Notes: generated from the sequence alone by a model not told the origin. Shown: positions 1 through 12,240, counted from the stretch's first letter. The stretch: 36,758 nt of DNA from Candidatus Yanofskyibacteriota bacterium (GCA_030688685.1 JAUYJF010000002.1:1-36758), one strand, 5' to 3'. Translations and numbers: made by a program.

Positions 1-2180
<2,180 letters not shown>

Positions 2181-2261
2181 TGGAGGGCTGGCAATTTGTG
2201 CCCGTTACTTCACTGTTCGCATACCAACTATTTGAGATACCAAACAAGCACAGAAAGAGCG

Positions 2262-2380
2262 TTTAGATGGCGGCTATACCAGGAGTGCTCCACCCGTTCC
2301 CATTCCGAACACGGAAGTGAAATCTCCTCAGGCCGATGGTAGTCCGAAAGGGCAAGAGTAGGTAGCCGCCGTCTAAGCGC
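2262..2380 (+). rRNA. rrf: 5S ribosomal RNA
   Basis: Core CTCCACCCGTTCCCATTCCGAACACGGAAGTGAAATCTCCT...GGCCGATGGTAGT, closed by helix GATGGCGGCT/AGCCGCCGTC. Ends approximate. Confidence 0.95.
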
Positions 2381-2383
2381 TCT

Positions 2384-2412
2384 TTGCGTATGCGGGAACT
2401 TATCCGTATAAT
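2384..2412 (+). promoter_or_regulatory. Putative promoter of mreC (TTGCGT-17-TATAAT), 9 nt before the ATG
   Basis: TATAAT at 2407-2412; ATG at 2422; weak -35. Confidence 0.55.
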
Positions 2413-2421
2413 GGTTTCAGG

Positions 2422-3204
2422 ATGAAACAGATTCAAACGCAGCGCAGAATAACCTTTTTCGTTCTGATTCTGCTTCTCGCGCTGCTCGCTTCAAATCTTA
2501 TTTCGGATTCTTTCCGCGCAACCGTGTTGCAGGTTTTTTCTCCCATGCAGTCTATCGCATGGAATATGGGAAAAACTGTAAGCGGCGTTTTTCCTTTTCC
2601 GGATGTTTCTCAACAGAATGAGATGCTGCAGCAAGAGAATCTCGAACTTCGCTTTGAAAATACCGCCCTTCAAAATGCTCTTTTGGAAAATGAGGAGCTC
2701 AAGAACGCGCTCCAGCTTCAAGAAGAGAGCGAATTTTCTTTGGCTGCGGGAAGAATTGTTGGCAAATCAATAGGGGAGGACCGAATACTGGTGCGAATGG
2801 GGCCGGATGTTGATGTGCGCCAGCGCATGCCCGTGGTGACAGCCCAAGGAGTCGCGGTAGGCACTGTTGGCCGTGTTTTAGGCTCTATGATTGAAATACT
2901 CTTGCTTTCACACCCTGACTCCTCCGTGGACGCGAAGGTCTCTGGCGGGCGCGGCATCATACGGGGAGAAGGGCGATTTCAAATAACTCTGCATCTTTTG
3001 CCTCGCGAGATTGCTCTGCAGGCAGGAGACACGGTTGCTACAAGTATAGGAGGAGGCCTCTTTCCTGATAATTATCTCATTGGGACTGTTTCAGCCGTGG
3101 AGAAAAAGGACACAGAACCTTTTCAAAAGGCATTCCTTTCTCCATTTTTTTCTTTAGAATCAAGCGAGATTGTGTTTGTGATCACAAATTTCCTTTCCCC
3201 ATGA
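2422..3204 (+). CDS. mreC: Rod shape-determining protein MreC
   Basis: N-terminal TM, coiled coil, then MreC-like beta domain (VVTAQGVAVGTVGRV...LLLSHPDSSVDAKV...GIIRGEG...GDTVATSIGGGLFPDNYLIGTV). Confidence 0.93.
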   Translation: MKQIQTQRRITFFVLILLLALLASNLISDSFRATVLQVFSPMQSIAWNMGKTVSGVFPFPDVSQQNEMLQQENLELRFENTALQNALLENEELKNALQLQEESEFSLAAGRIVGKSIGEDRILVRMGPDVDVRQRMPVVTAQGVAVGTVGRVLGSMIEILLLSHPDSSVDAKVSGGRGIIRGEGRFQITLHLLPREIALQAGDTVATSIGGGLFPDNYLIGTVSAVEKKDTEPFQKAFLSPFFSLESSEIVFVITNFLSP

Positions 3205-3503
3205 AAATGTTTTTTCTTAATAGCGTTCTCTTTTCTTTTTTGACGCTTATTCAGGTAAGCGTCCTGCCGCATGTGGGTATATGGTGGAGCGTGCCAAATC
3301 TTATCCTCCTGGCTGTGACCCTTATTAATTTGTTGGAACCGGGCGATTCTTCGTTTGGGATTGTTGCCGCCTTTGTCGGAGGCTTGTTTTGGGATATTTT
3401 TTCATTCCAGCTCTTGGGATTGGGAGCCAGTACGCTTGTGATAGTCGCCTTGCTTATTAAGATAGGAAAACAAAGCTATGTCCGCATTCCGCTTCTTTCA
3501 TAA
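3201..3503 (+). CDS. MreD-like membrane protein (short)
   Basis: About 100 aa, hydrophobic, between mreC and a PBP2 gene, overlapping both. Confidence 0.65.
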   Translation: MKMFFLNSVLFSFLTLIQVSVLPHVGIWWSVPNLILLAVTLINLLEPGDSSFGIVAAFVGGLFWDIFSFQLLGLGASTLVIVALLIKIGKQSYVRIPLLS

Positions 3504-5403
3504 CAAGCGGCAATTTCGTGTTGCCCGGGAGTTTTCTGAAATTGAGCCCCAAGAGGTGCTTTTGGATAAGTTGGCTCGCGATCGGGAGTCCCAGGAACTT
3601 GGGGAAAAACGTCTGGAGGTTCCTCTGTCTCAGAGTATTCTCAGGGCGGTATATGGCACTTTTGTCCTCATCGCAATTCTTTTTCTTGGTAAGTCATTTC
3701 TTCTGCAGGTTGCCGCGCATGAGGAAATGGCTGCGGCAGCCGCCAGGAATACGCTGCGTTCAATTCCGGTGTTCGCGGATCGCGGGGTCATCTATGACCG
3801 ATACGGAGTACAACTCGCGTTCAATGGAGCAAGTTTTGATCTCTTGTGCGACAGGCGCGATATCCCCGCTTCTCTCAATATCCGGGAACGGCTCCTGGAA
3901 ATTCTCTTAGAAATAAGCGGATCTCATGCCACAGAGATTCAAAAAGTGTTTGAAGAAGGAATATCACCTCAAGTTGTTATTCAGAAAAATCTTACGCATG
4001 AGCAGCTTCTTCTTTGGGAGACAAGGAAAACTGAAGGAGAGGGGTGTCAGGTGCAGGAGAATATTGCACGAGTATACAAAGACGGCTCTCTCTTTGCTCA
4101 TCTCATTGGATACACCGCGAATATTTCCGCGCAAGAGTTTAAGGACAGAACTGATTACTTTGTCCAGGAGAATATCGGCAAGATGGGGGTTGAGAGATCG
4201 TATCAGGATGAGCTGCGCGGCAGACATGGAAAGATTGTTATGGAAAAAGATTCATTTGGAAATCTGGTCCAAGAGCACGGAAGAGTGGATGCTCTGCCAG
4301 GAAGGAGTATACAGCTCTGGGCTGACGCAGGCCTCCAGCGCGCGCTTGCTGAGTCCATGCAAACAGCGCTTGCGAAGATCGGAGTGCGGAAGGGAGCAGC
4401 CGTAGCCCTTGATCCAAGAAATGGGGGAGTGCTTGCTCTGGTAAGTTTCCCTTCCTTTGACAGTAATCTGTTTTCACAGCCTATATCAGTGAATGACTGG
4501 AACTCCATATCGCAGGATCCTGACCGTCCCTTATTCAATCGCGCGATCGCAGGATCAGGATACCCAAGCGGTTCTGTGATAAAGCCGCTCATTGGTCTGG
4601 CAGCTTTGCAGGAGGGAATCATCAGTGCGAACACGGCTCTGGAGACGCCTTTGTCCCTGTGCGTGCAGAATATATATACAGGAGAAGACGAGTGCTTTGC
4701 GGACTGGACGTTTCACCCGGGAAGAAACGATGTAAAGAGATCTCTTGCTGAATCCATTAACCCTTTTTTCTACAAGATCGGAGGAGGACACAAAGAGTTT
4801 CAGGGTTTGGGCGCGGCAAAAATCAAAGAGTACTTGGAACTTTTTGGATGGGGAGAAAGAACCGGCATTGATATCCCGAACGAGGGAGGTGGAGTGCTCC
4901 CCCTTCTGGGCCCAAACTGGCGCCTTGGAGATACGTATCACCTTTCCATTGGGCAAGGACCATTTGCGGTAACGCCGCTTCAAGTTGCCACAGCATTCGC
5001 TGCCATTGCCAATGGGGGAACGCTCTTTGAGCCCCAAGTTGTGCGTACGATATTTGATGACTCTCTGAGCGAGACACAGGAACCGAAAATTCTCAAAGAA
5101 GGGTTTCTGGACGCAGAAAATGGGAGGGTCATTCGCGAAGGAATGCGCCAGACGGTGATCAATGGGACAGCGACCGGTTTTCTGGACAGGATACCAGCTG
5201 CTGTCGCGGTCAAGACGGGATCTGCCCAAACAGGAAGGATTCACGCTGACGGACAGGAGATGCTCCATAGCTGGATTGCGGGCTTTGCTCCTTACGAGAA
5301 CCCTGAAATCGTGCTTGTTGTTATCGTGGAGGATACGAAAGTCCGCCAGCCTGCGGCCTTGGAGGTTGCGCGAGACGTCTTTCAATGGTACTTTAGCAGA
5401 TAG
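3478..5403 (+). CDS. mrdA: Penicillin-binding protein 2 (peptidoglycan transpeptidase)
   Basis: PBP dimerisation region (RGVIYDRYGVQLAFN), SxxK in SGYPSGSVIKPL, SIGQGPFAVTPLQ, KTGSAQTG box. Confidence 0.95.
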   Translation: MSAFRFFHNKRQFRVAREFSEIEPQEVLLDKLARDRESQELGEKRLEVPLSQSILRAVYGTFVLIAILFLGKSFLLQVAAHEEMAAAAARNTLRSIPVFADRGVIYDRYGVQLAFNGASFDLLCDRRDIPASLNIRERLLEILLEISGSHATEIQKVFEEGISPQVVIQKNLTHEQLLLWETRKTEGEGCQVQENIARVYKDGSLFAHLIGYTANISAQEFKDRTDYFVQENIGKMGVERSYQDELRGRHGKIVMEKDSFGNLVQEHGRVDALPGRSIQLWADAGLQRALAESMQTALAKIGVRKGAAVALDPRNGGVLALVSFPSFDSNLFSQPISVNDWNSISQDPDRPLFNRAIAGSGYPSGSVIKPLIGLAALQEGIISANTALETPLSLCVQNIYTGEDECFADWTFHPGRNDVKRSLAESINPFFYKIGGGHKEFQGLGAAKIKEYLELFGWGERTGIDIPNEGGGVLPLLGPNWRLGDTYHLSIGQGPFAVTPLQVATAFAAIANGGTLFEPQVVRTIFDDSLSETQEPKILKEGFLDAENGRVIREGMRQTVINGTATGFLDRIPAAVAVKTGSAQTGRIHADGQEMLHSWIAGFAPYENPEIVLVVIVEDTKVRQPAALEVARDVFQWYFSR

Positions 5404-5410
5404 ACAGTGT

Positions 5411-5866
5411 ATGGAATATATCACAAAGGAGGGCCTGGAAAAGCTGAAGCAGGAGCTTGAGGTCCTGAAAAACGTAAAACGGAGAGAAGTAGCAGCGCGT
5501 CTGCAAAACGCGGCGGCCCAAGGGGACCTGTCGGAGAACTTTGATTACTCGGACGCGAAGGAAGAAATGGAGTTTGTGGAGCGAAGGATCGCCGAGTTAG
5601 AGGCGTTCCTTTTGAGCGCGACAGTTGTTTCTGAGACGCGCACAGGGAATACCGTAGAGGTGGGATCGCGTGTTTCTCTCAATGGGCCAGACGGGTTCTC
5701 TCTCGATATTGTCATCACAGGACCCAGGGAGGCAGATCCTCTCAGTGGGAAAATCTCTTCTGAATCTCCTCTCGGGAACGCGCTTTTGGGAAAGAAGAAG
5801 GGAGACAGCGTTGCGGTGGAGACGCCGGGAGGAAAGGCGGCGTATACGATAAAAGCTATTGAGTAA
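5411..5866 (+). CDS. greA: Transcription elongation factor GreA
   Basis: MEYITKEGLEKLKQELEVLKNVKRREVAARLQNAAAQGDLSENFDYSDAKEE...; C-terminal ISSESPLGNALLGKKKGDSV. Start revised from the 5162 ORF. Confidence 0.96.
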   Translation: MEYITKEGLEKLKQELEVLKNVKRREVAARLQNAAAQGDLSENFDYSDAKEEMEFVERRIAELEAFLLSATVVSETRTGNTVEVGSRVSLNGPDGFSLDIVITGPREADPLSGKISSESPLGNALLGKKKGDSVAVETPGGKAAYTIKAIE

Positions 5867-5873
5867 ATCTCGT

Positions 5874-7343
5874 ATGGCAGGATTTTCGGAAATCAAAAAA
5901 GAACGATTGAAAAAACTGGAGCTTCTTGAAAAAACAGGGCAAGCCTCGTATCCTTCAGATACAAAACGCACGCATACCGCAGAGGAAGCTGTTTCTCAGT
6001 TTTCTCAACTTTCTAAAAGCGAAAAAGAGATAATCCTCGCAGGGCGCATCCGAACGATTCGGGAACACGGAGGATCCACCTTTTTTCATCTGGAAGATGG
6101 AACAGGGATGTTCCAGGCGTATATGAAAAAAGACGGGGTAGGGGAGCAATCGTACCAGCTCTTTTTGGATTGTTTTGATATCGGAGACTTTATCCAGGTT
6201 CGGGGTATTCTCTTTGAAACGAAAAAGGGAGAAAAGACCCTGCAGGTCACAGACTACAGGCTTCTGGCAAAATCTCTTTTGCCTCTTCCCGACAAATGGC
6301 ACGGCCTTCAGGATATGGAAGAAAGGTTTAGAAAACGATATCTTGATTTGATTTTCAACAAAGACGTGAAGGCAATATTCGCCACAAGAGCTGAGATTAC
6401 CAAAGCAATTCGCGGATTTTTAGAGCAAGAAAAGTTTCTTGAGGTGGAAACCCCGGTTTTGCAAACCATGTACGGGGGAGCGGATGCTCAGCCCTTTGTC
6501 ACGCGTATCAATGCTTTTGACATGGATATGTATCTCCGCATTTCCCTGGAGCTTCCGTTAAAGCGCCTCATCGTGGGAGGATTTGAAAAAGTATACGAGC
6601 TGGGACGGGTGTTCCGAAACGAAGGAGTGGACCGTCAGCACAATCCCGATTTTACCATGCTTGAGTTCTACTGGGCGTACGCTGACTATAAGGACATGAT
6701 GCGACTGACTGAGCGCATGTTTGTCTCTGTCTTGCAGCAGGTGTTTGGGAAAACGATAATTTCGTACGAGGGAAAAAAACTGGACTTTACAACCCCATGG
6801 CCGAGGATTGAATACGCGGATCTTTTTTCGCAGTACGCGAAGATTGATATTTCCTCCATGAACCGGGACGCGCTGTTCAAGAAAGCGAAAGAACTGGGGG
6901 CGAATGTGGAGGAAACATTTAGCAAGGCGCGCATTGAAGATGCCATCTATAAGAAAGTAATCCGTCCCAATCTTTGGGACCCTGTGTTTGTGATTCATCA
7001 TCCCGCTGAAATGATGCCCCTGGCAAAGCAATCGGCAAAAGATCCAAAGAAAGCGGAATCCTTTCAGCTTCTTGCTGCTGGCGGATGGGAATTGGTGAAA
7101 GCGTATTCAGAACAAAACGATCCGCAGATTCAAAGAAAAGCATTTGAAGAGCAGGAGGGATTATTCCGGAAGGGGCTGGAGGACGCCCAGCGCATGGACG
7201 CTGATTTTATTGAAGCCTTGGAATATGGTATGCCTCCCACAGCAGGCTTTGGCATGGGTATTGACCGGCTTACGACCCTTCTCACTGATTCTCATTCTCT
7301 CCGGGAGGTTATCCTGTTTCCAACAATGAAGCCGAAAGAATAA
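5874..7343 (+). CDS. lysS: Lysyl-tRNA synthetase, class II
   Basis: Class II motifs (FRKRYLDLIFN, VYELGRVFRNEGVDRQHNPDFTMLEFYWAYADY, GFGMGIDRLTTLLTDSHSLREVILFPTMKP). Alternative TTG start at 5859. Confidence 0.97.
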   Translation: MAGFSEIKKERLKKLELLEKTGQASYPSDTKRTHTAEEAVSQFSQLSKSEKEIILAGRIRTIREHGGSTFFHLEDGTGMFQAYMKKDGVGEQSYQLFLDCFDIGDFIQVRGILFETKKGEKTLQVTDYRLLAKSLLPLPDKWHGLQDMEERFRKRYLDLIFNKDVKAIFATRAEITKAIRGFLEQEKFLEVETPVLQTMYGGADAQPFVTRINAFDMDMYLRISLELPLKRLIVGGFEKVYELGRVFRNEGVDRQHNPDFTMLEFYWAYADYKDMMRLTERMFVSVLQQVFGKTIISYEGKKLDFTTPWPRIEYADLFSQYAKIDISSMNRDALFKKAKELGANVEETFSKARIEDAIYKKVIRPNLWDPVFVIHHPAEMMPLAKQSAKDPKKAESFQLLAAGGWELVKAYSEQNDPQIQRKAFEEQEGLFRKGLEDAQRMDADFIEALEYGMPPTAGFGMGIDRLTTLLTDSHSLREVILFPTMKPKE

Positions 7344-7346
7344 TCT

Positions 7347-8603
7347 ATGCTGGATATTTCATTTATTCGGGAAAACCCAGAAAAGGTAAAACAAGCGATG
7401 AAAGACCGCGGTGTTGTTGCGGATATCGCCCTGATTCTGGAAACAGACAAGGTATATCGGAATAAATTGCGCGGCGTGGAAGAGCTCAGAGCTGAATTAA
7501 ACGCTCTTTCAAAGAAGATTGCTCAAGTTTCCCAGGATGAGCGCGAGGAGAGCATCAAGGAGGGAAAGCGGGTGAAGGAACAGCTCGCGGTGCGTGAAGA
7601 AGAGGCAAAGGAGCTGGAGAACCATGTGCAGGCGCTTCTGGTACAGCTTCCTAATATTCCGCATGAGGAGGTACCAGCTGGGGGCGAAGAAAACAACCGC
7701 GTTCTTCGACAGATAGGGGAGAAACCAGCATTTGATTTTCCTCCGAAAGATCATCTGACGCTGGGAGAGAAGCTGGGGCTTATTGATATTGAACGGGCGG
7801 CAAAAGTTGCGGGATCACGCTTCGCGTATCTCACGCATGACGCCGTATTGCTTGAATTTGCGCTGGTGCGGTTCGTTCTGGATGCTGCGGTGCGGGAGGG
7901 ATTTGTCCCCATTCTCCCCCCTGTTCTTATTCGTGCTGAAATGATGCAGAAAATGGGGTATGTGGATACTCCTGAGGATCTGGCTGAACGCTACTACCTG
8001 GAGAAAGAAGGCATGTTTCTGGTGGGAACCGCAGAGCAAGCAGTGGGACCAATGCACGCGGGAGAAATATTTCATGAGAAAGAACTTCCCAAGCGCTACG
8101 CCGCTTTTTCTTCGTGCTTCCGCGAAGAAGCGGGCTCCTATGGGAAAGATACAAAGGGAATCTTGCGTGTGCACCAATTTGATAAAGTTGAACTCGTAAG
8201 CTTTGCTCATCCTGAACGATCATGGGAAGAGCATCAATTTTTGCTTCAATTTGAAGAGAAGCTGTGGCAGCAGCTCGGTATACCCTACCAGGTGGTTCAA
8301 CTTGCCGCAGGTGACATGTCGCGGCCGTCTGCTTCCACTCTTGATATTGAAGCTTGGCTTCCGGGACAAGAGAGGTATCGGGAAGTGAGTTCTTGCTCCA
8401 ATACCACGGACTATCAAGCAAGGCGTCTGAATATTCGCTATCGGGGAAAAGAGGGAACTCGTTTTGTGCATATGCTCAATGCTACGGGATTCCCCATTGG
8501 CAGAACAATTATAGCGATTCTGGAGAACTACCAGCAGAAAGACGGATCAATTCGGATTCCTGAGGTTCTCCAAGGATTCATGGGAAAGGAAAGCATTGCA
8601 TAA
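7347..8603 (+). CDS. serS: Seryl-tRNA synthetase
   Basis: MLDISFIRENPEKVKQAMKDRG N-terminal coiled-coil arm; FREEAGSYGKDTKGILRVHQFDKVELV; EVSSCSNTTDYQARRLNIRYR. Confidence 0.97.
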   Translation: MLDISFIRENPEKVKQAMKDRGVVADIALILETDKVYRNKLRGVEELRAELNALSKKIAQVSQDEREESIKEGKRVKEQLAVREEEAKELENHVQALLVQLPNIPHEEVPAGGEENNRVLRQIGEKPAFDFPPKDHLTLGEKLGLIDIERAAKVAGSRFAYLTHDAVLLEFALVRFVLDAAVREGFVPILPPVLIRAEMMQKMGYVDTPEDLAERYYLEKEGMFLVGTAEQAVGPMHAGEIFHEKELPKRYAAFSSCFREEAGSYGKDTKGILRVHQFDKVELVSFAHPERSWEEHQFLLQFEEKLWQQLGIPYQVVQLAAGDMSRPSASTLDIEAWLPGQERYREVSSCSNTTDYQARRLNIRYRGKEGTRFVHMLNATGFPIGRTIIAILENYQQKDGSIRIPEVLQGFMGKESIA

Positions 8604-8607
8604 ACGT

Positions 8608-9384
8608 ATGGAAAAAGCGCAAGAGCAGAAAATCAAGTTGGACGCCAGAACCGCGTTTCTCAAAAGCGCGGGAGAGGGGAGGAACCTCCTTATTATTCAT
8701 GGATGGGGGGGATCCTCTGACTCCTGGGCAAAAGTACAGGAACATCTGGCGGGATCCGGGTTTCGGGTTATTGTTCCGGATATTCCGGGATTTGGCAAAA
8801 CTCCAGCCCCAGAGCAGGTATGGGGTACGGATGAATACGCGGCATGGATTGACGCTCTGGCAGGACAGCTGCATCTGCAGTCATTTGTTCTTCTGGGGCA
8901 TTCCTTTGGAGGGCAAATGGCCATTAAGTACGCGCTCTTGCATCCAGACAAAGTGGAAAAGCTTATTCTGGTTGCTCCCGCCGCCATCAGAACAAAACCC
9001 GGGCTGAAAGAACGGGTCTTAAGTCCGATCGCGAAAGTACTAAAGCTTCTGCTGGAACTCTTTCCGGAGCATCAGAGAGAACGGATCCGCGCGTTTGGAT
9101 ACAAGGTGATACGCCGGCGTGATTATTCAAAAGCGAAAGGCATTATGCGCAAAGTATTCCAGAAAGTCATCCGGGAGGATTTATCTCCTCGCTTTGCCTA
9201 CCTGCGCCCTGAGACGCTTTTGCTTTGGGGAAAAGAAGACACGCTTACTCCGCTGCGGGAGGCCCATGAACTTGACCAGCGGCTCCCTCACGCGACACTC
9301 AAGGTATTCGCCCAGCATGGGCACAACCTGCATGCGGAGATGCCAGAAGAGCTCTCAAAAGAAATCGTAAAGTTTCTCTCCTAA
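8608..9384 (+). CDS. Alpha/beta hydrolase
   Basis: HGWGGSSDSW, nucleophile elbow LLGHSFGGQMA, C-terminal HGHNLHAEMPEE. Alternative TTG start at 8596. Confidence 0.9.
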   Translation: MEKAQEQKIKLDARTAFLKSAGEGRNLLIIHGWGGSSDSWAKVQEHLAGSGFRVIVPDIPGFGKTPAPEQVWGTDEYAAWIDALAGQLHLQSFVLLGHSFGGQMAIKYALLHPDKVEKLILVAPAAIRTKPGLKERVLSPIAKVLKLLLELFPEHQRERIRAFGYKVIRRRDYSKAKGIMRKVFQKVIREDLSPRFAYLRPETLLLWGKEDTLTPLREAHELDQRLPHATLKVFAQHGHNLHAEMPEELSKEIVKFLS

Positions 9385-9386
9385 GA

Positions 9387-10982
9387 ATGGAGCAATTTTT
9401 CCTCGGTTCTCTTTTGGTGTTCTGGCTTATCAGGGCCGCGAAAGCATCCCTGTTCTGGCTGTCTTTGTGGCAGGTCAAATCCTACCAAGTTGGGAGATTC
9501 TTGGATCATTTTCGCACCGCGCAGGGAAAGAAACTGCTTCTGTATCCGCTTCTCGGGGTAAAGGTTATCGGCCTTTCTCTTTTTTTCGCCTTTGATTCCC
9601 CATTCATCCCGTTGCTGTTTTTATTCCTTGTGTATGGGGCAGAAGCAGGGAAAACAGTACTGGATGTCATGGGGAGGAGGATCCGCGTTCCTGTGCTCAC
9701 GAGTAAATCCATTCCGCTGATCGGGATTGCCCTGGGACTCGTGTTTCTTGTTCTTTTCGCAACGCGGGACCCGAGGGTCCTTGTCTTATATGATATTTTT
9801 ATCCCTCTTGTTGTGTTTCTGATCGTATCAGCTCTCCAGCCTTTCAATCTGATTGCGCGTGAGCTTCTGATTCTCCGTCCTGCCAGAAAAAGACGGGCGC
9901 AATTTCCCAACCTCATTACCATCGGCATTACCGGTTCCTACGGGAAGACAACAACCAAAGAAATTCTTTCTCATATTCTTTCCGCAAAGTATGCTGTTCT
10001 GAAAACCCCAGAGCACCTCAATTCTGAGGTGGGAATAGCAAGAACCATCTTGAAAGATCTCAAGCGGGAACACCAGGTGTTTGTATGTGAAATGGGGGCG
10101 TACAAGAAAGGAGAAATTGCCATGTTTTCTAAAATATCCCAACCCACTATGGGAATTGTGACGGGAGTTAATGAGCAGCATTTAGCTACCTTTGGCTCCA
10201 TGAAAAACCTCTTGAGCGGGGAGGGGGGAAAAGAGTTAGTGTCTTCTCTGCCGAATGGGGGAGTGCTTGTAGTGAATGGCAATAACGCGTACGCGAGGGA
10301 TCTTGAAGCTCCCAAGCTGAAGAAGAAAACAGCGGGATTTTCCAGAGCATACGATGTTTGGGCGGAAGGCGTACAACAGCAGAAAACAAGTATTTCTTTT
10401 CTTGCCCATTCCAGAGATGGAGACTCTGCCGCGTTCACCGTGAATCTCCTGGGCGGCCACAACGTGGAAAATATTCTTGTGTCCGCAAGTCTCGCCAAAG
10501 AGCTGGGAATGAGCATGCGAGAGATCGCGGAACGCTGTAAGAGTATCGTGCCTGAACTGGGCGCTTTGAAATTGCGGAAGAGCAGAGAAGGAATGAACGT
10601 GGTGGACTCCACGTATTCTGCGAATCCGGACGGGGTGCGCGCGTCCCTGGAATATCTTGCGGTATGGCCCGGCAAAAAAGCGATTGTCCTGCCTTCTCTT
10701 ATTGAACTGGGGGAGGCTTCTGCGGATGTCCATCAGAATATAGGGGAGAAGATAGGAGAGGTATGCAGCTTGGCAATTGTCACCACAGCTGATCATTTCA
10801 ATGAATTGAAGGCAGGGGCGATCAAGGCAGGAATGACAGAAAAGAGTGTGATCATGAGCGCCAATCCCCAGGCAATTCTTGAGCGCTTAAAAAGCCTGAG
10901 AGGGCCAGAAGATATTATTCTTTTAGAGGGAGGAAAAGAAAGCGCGACGCAGACAGAACTGAAGCGTTTGCTGTTTTCATAA
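9387..10982 (+). CDS. MurF-like Mur ligase with N-terminal membrane segments
   Basis: GITGSYGKTTTKE P-loop, LNSEVGIARTIL, VCEMGAYKKGEIA, VVDSTYSANPDGVRASLEYL. Confidence 0.88.
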   Translation: MEQFFLGSLLVFWLIRAAKASLFWLSLWQVKSYQVGRFLDHFRTAQGKKLLLYPLLGVKVIGLSLFFAFDSPFIPLLFLFLVYGAEAGKTVLDVMGRRIRVPVLTSKSIPLIGIALGLVFLVLFATRDPRVLVLYDIFIPLVVFLIVSALQPFNLIARELLILRPARKRRAQFPNLITIGITGSYGKTTTKEILSHILSAKYAVLKTPEHLNSEVGIARTILKDLKREHQVFVCEMGAYKKGEIAMFSKISQPTMGIVTGVNEQHLATFGSMKNLLSGEGGKELVSSLPNGGVLVVNGNNAYARDLEAPKLKKKTAGFSRAYDVWAEGVQQQKTSISFLAHSRDGDSAAFTVNLLGGHNVENILVSASLAKELGMSMREIAERCKSIVPELGALKLRKSREGMNVVDSTYSANPDGVRASLEYLAVWPGKKAIVLPSLIELGEASADVHQNIGEKIGEVCSLAIVTTADHFNELKAGAIKAGMTEKSVIMSANPQAILERLKSLRGPEDIILLEGGKESATQTELKRLLFS

Positions 10983-10986
10983 CGCC

Positions 10987-12240
10987 ATGAATTCGTATCG
11001 TATTCGTCCCATATCCATTTCTCTTTCTCCCAATACTGAGCGGGATGATATTCTGCTTGCTGGAGCATTGCTTTTCCAGCTCTGGCGGTGGAAAAAGGGA
11101 AAAGGAACAGAACTTTTGGAGAAAGAATTCGCAAACCGCGTAGGGATGCGCCACGCCCTCTCTTTTAACAGCGGTAGATCAGCTCTTATGGCGGTTCTTC
11201 ATGCTTTAAACTTTGAAAAGGGAAGCGAGGTGGCATTGCAGGCCTTCACGTGCAACGCGGTTCCTAATCCTGTCCGCTGGTCAGGACTGACGCCTCTCTT
11301 TATTGATTGCGCAAAAGATGATTACAACATGGATGTCCAGGATCTTGAGCGCAAGATTACCCCCCGCACAAAGGCGGTTATCGTGCAGCATACCTTTGGC
11401 ATTCCAGCTGACATGGACGCTATCGCGAAAATATGCGGCGAGAGAAACCTTATTCTCATTGAAGACTGCGCGCACGCTTTGGGAGCAACCTATAAAGGAA
11501 AACCAGTAGGAACAATAGGGGACATCTCTTTCTTTAGTTTTTCGCGGGATAAGGTGATTTCCTCAGTATATGGGGGCATGGTTGCCACAAACAATGAAGC
11601 GTGGGCGGAGCGCGTGAAAGAGTTCCAAGAGCGCGCGGGATACCCGGGGCTCTTCTGGATAAAGCAGCAGCTGCTGCATCCTGTTCTCATGAACACTCTT
11701 GTTCTGCCTTTTTACGGAATCTTTGGAAAGTATATACTGGTGCTCTTTCAGAGTCTTCATCTGTTTTCAAAGGCGGTTCATTGGAAAGAGAAAAAAGGGG
11801 AGAAGCCGGCGTATTTTCCCAAGCGCATGCCCAATGCCCTGGCTGTTCTTGCCCTCCAGCAACTCAAGAAGCTTGAGCGGTTCAACCAGCACAGAAAAGA
11901 GATTGCCGAATTTTATTCGCGGGAGTTACATGATACTCAATACTCAATACCAGATACTAAATACCAAGACGGCAGTATCTTTTTACGTTATCCTGTGCGT
12001 CATGCCCGCGCTCACGAGATTATCCGCAAGGCATGGAAGAAAGGCATACTCTTGGGGGATTGGTACACCACTCCTATAGATCCCCACGACACAAAAGCTG
12101 AATCCTGTGGATATGTTGCTGGTTCGTGTCCTATTGCGGAAGAGCTTTCACAAGAAACGCTCAACCTTCCCACGCACATCCGCATATCCAAAAAAGACGC
12201 GGAGAGGATCATTCAGTTTCTTAGAGCATTCAAAATGTAA
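10987..12240 (+). CDS. DegT/DnrJ/EryC1/StrS-family PLP-dependent aminotransferase
   Basis: SFNSGRSALMAVLHAL, ALQAFTCNAVPNPVRWSGLTPLFID, LIEDCAHALGATYKGKPVGTIGDISFFSFSRDKVISSVYGGMV (PLP-Lys region). Confidence 0.93.
   Translation: MNSYRIRPISISLSPNTERDDILLAGALLFQLWRWKKGKGTELLEKEFANRVGMRHALSFNSGRSALMAVLHALNFEKGSEVALQAFTCNAVPNPVRWSGLTPLFIDCAKDDYNMDVQDLERKITPRTKAVIVQHTFGIPADMDAIAKICGERNLILIEDCAHALGATYKGKPVGTIGDISFFSFSRDKVISSVYGGMVATNNEAWAERVKEFQERAGYPGLFWIKQQLLHPVLMNTLVLPFYGIFGKYILVLFQSLHLFSKAVHWKEKKGEKPAYFPKRMPNALAVLALQQLKKLERFNQHRKEIAEFYSRELHDTQYSIPDTKYQDGSIFLRYPVRHARAHEIIRKAWKKGILLGDWYTTPIDPHDTKAESCGYVAGSCPIAEELSQETLNLPTHIRISKKDAERIIQFLRAFKM

Noticed and set aside
5162-5410. N-terminal extension of the greA ORF
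   Set aside because: The first 83 codons overlap mrdA in another frame; GreA homology starts at the ATG at 5411.
4555-5424. 289-aa minus-strand ORF
   Set aside because: Antisense to mrdA, low-complexity frame-shadow composition, no motifs.
9971-10796. Minus-strand ORFs of 234 and 186 aa
   Set aside because: Antisense to the clearly coding murF-like gene.
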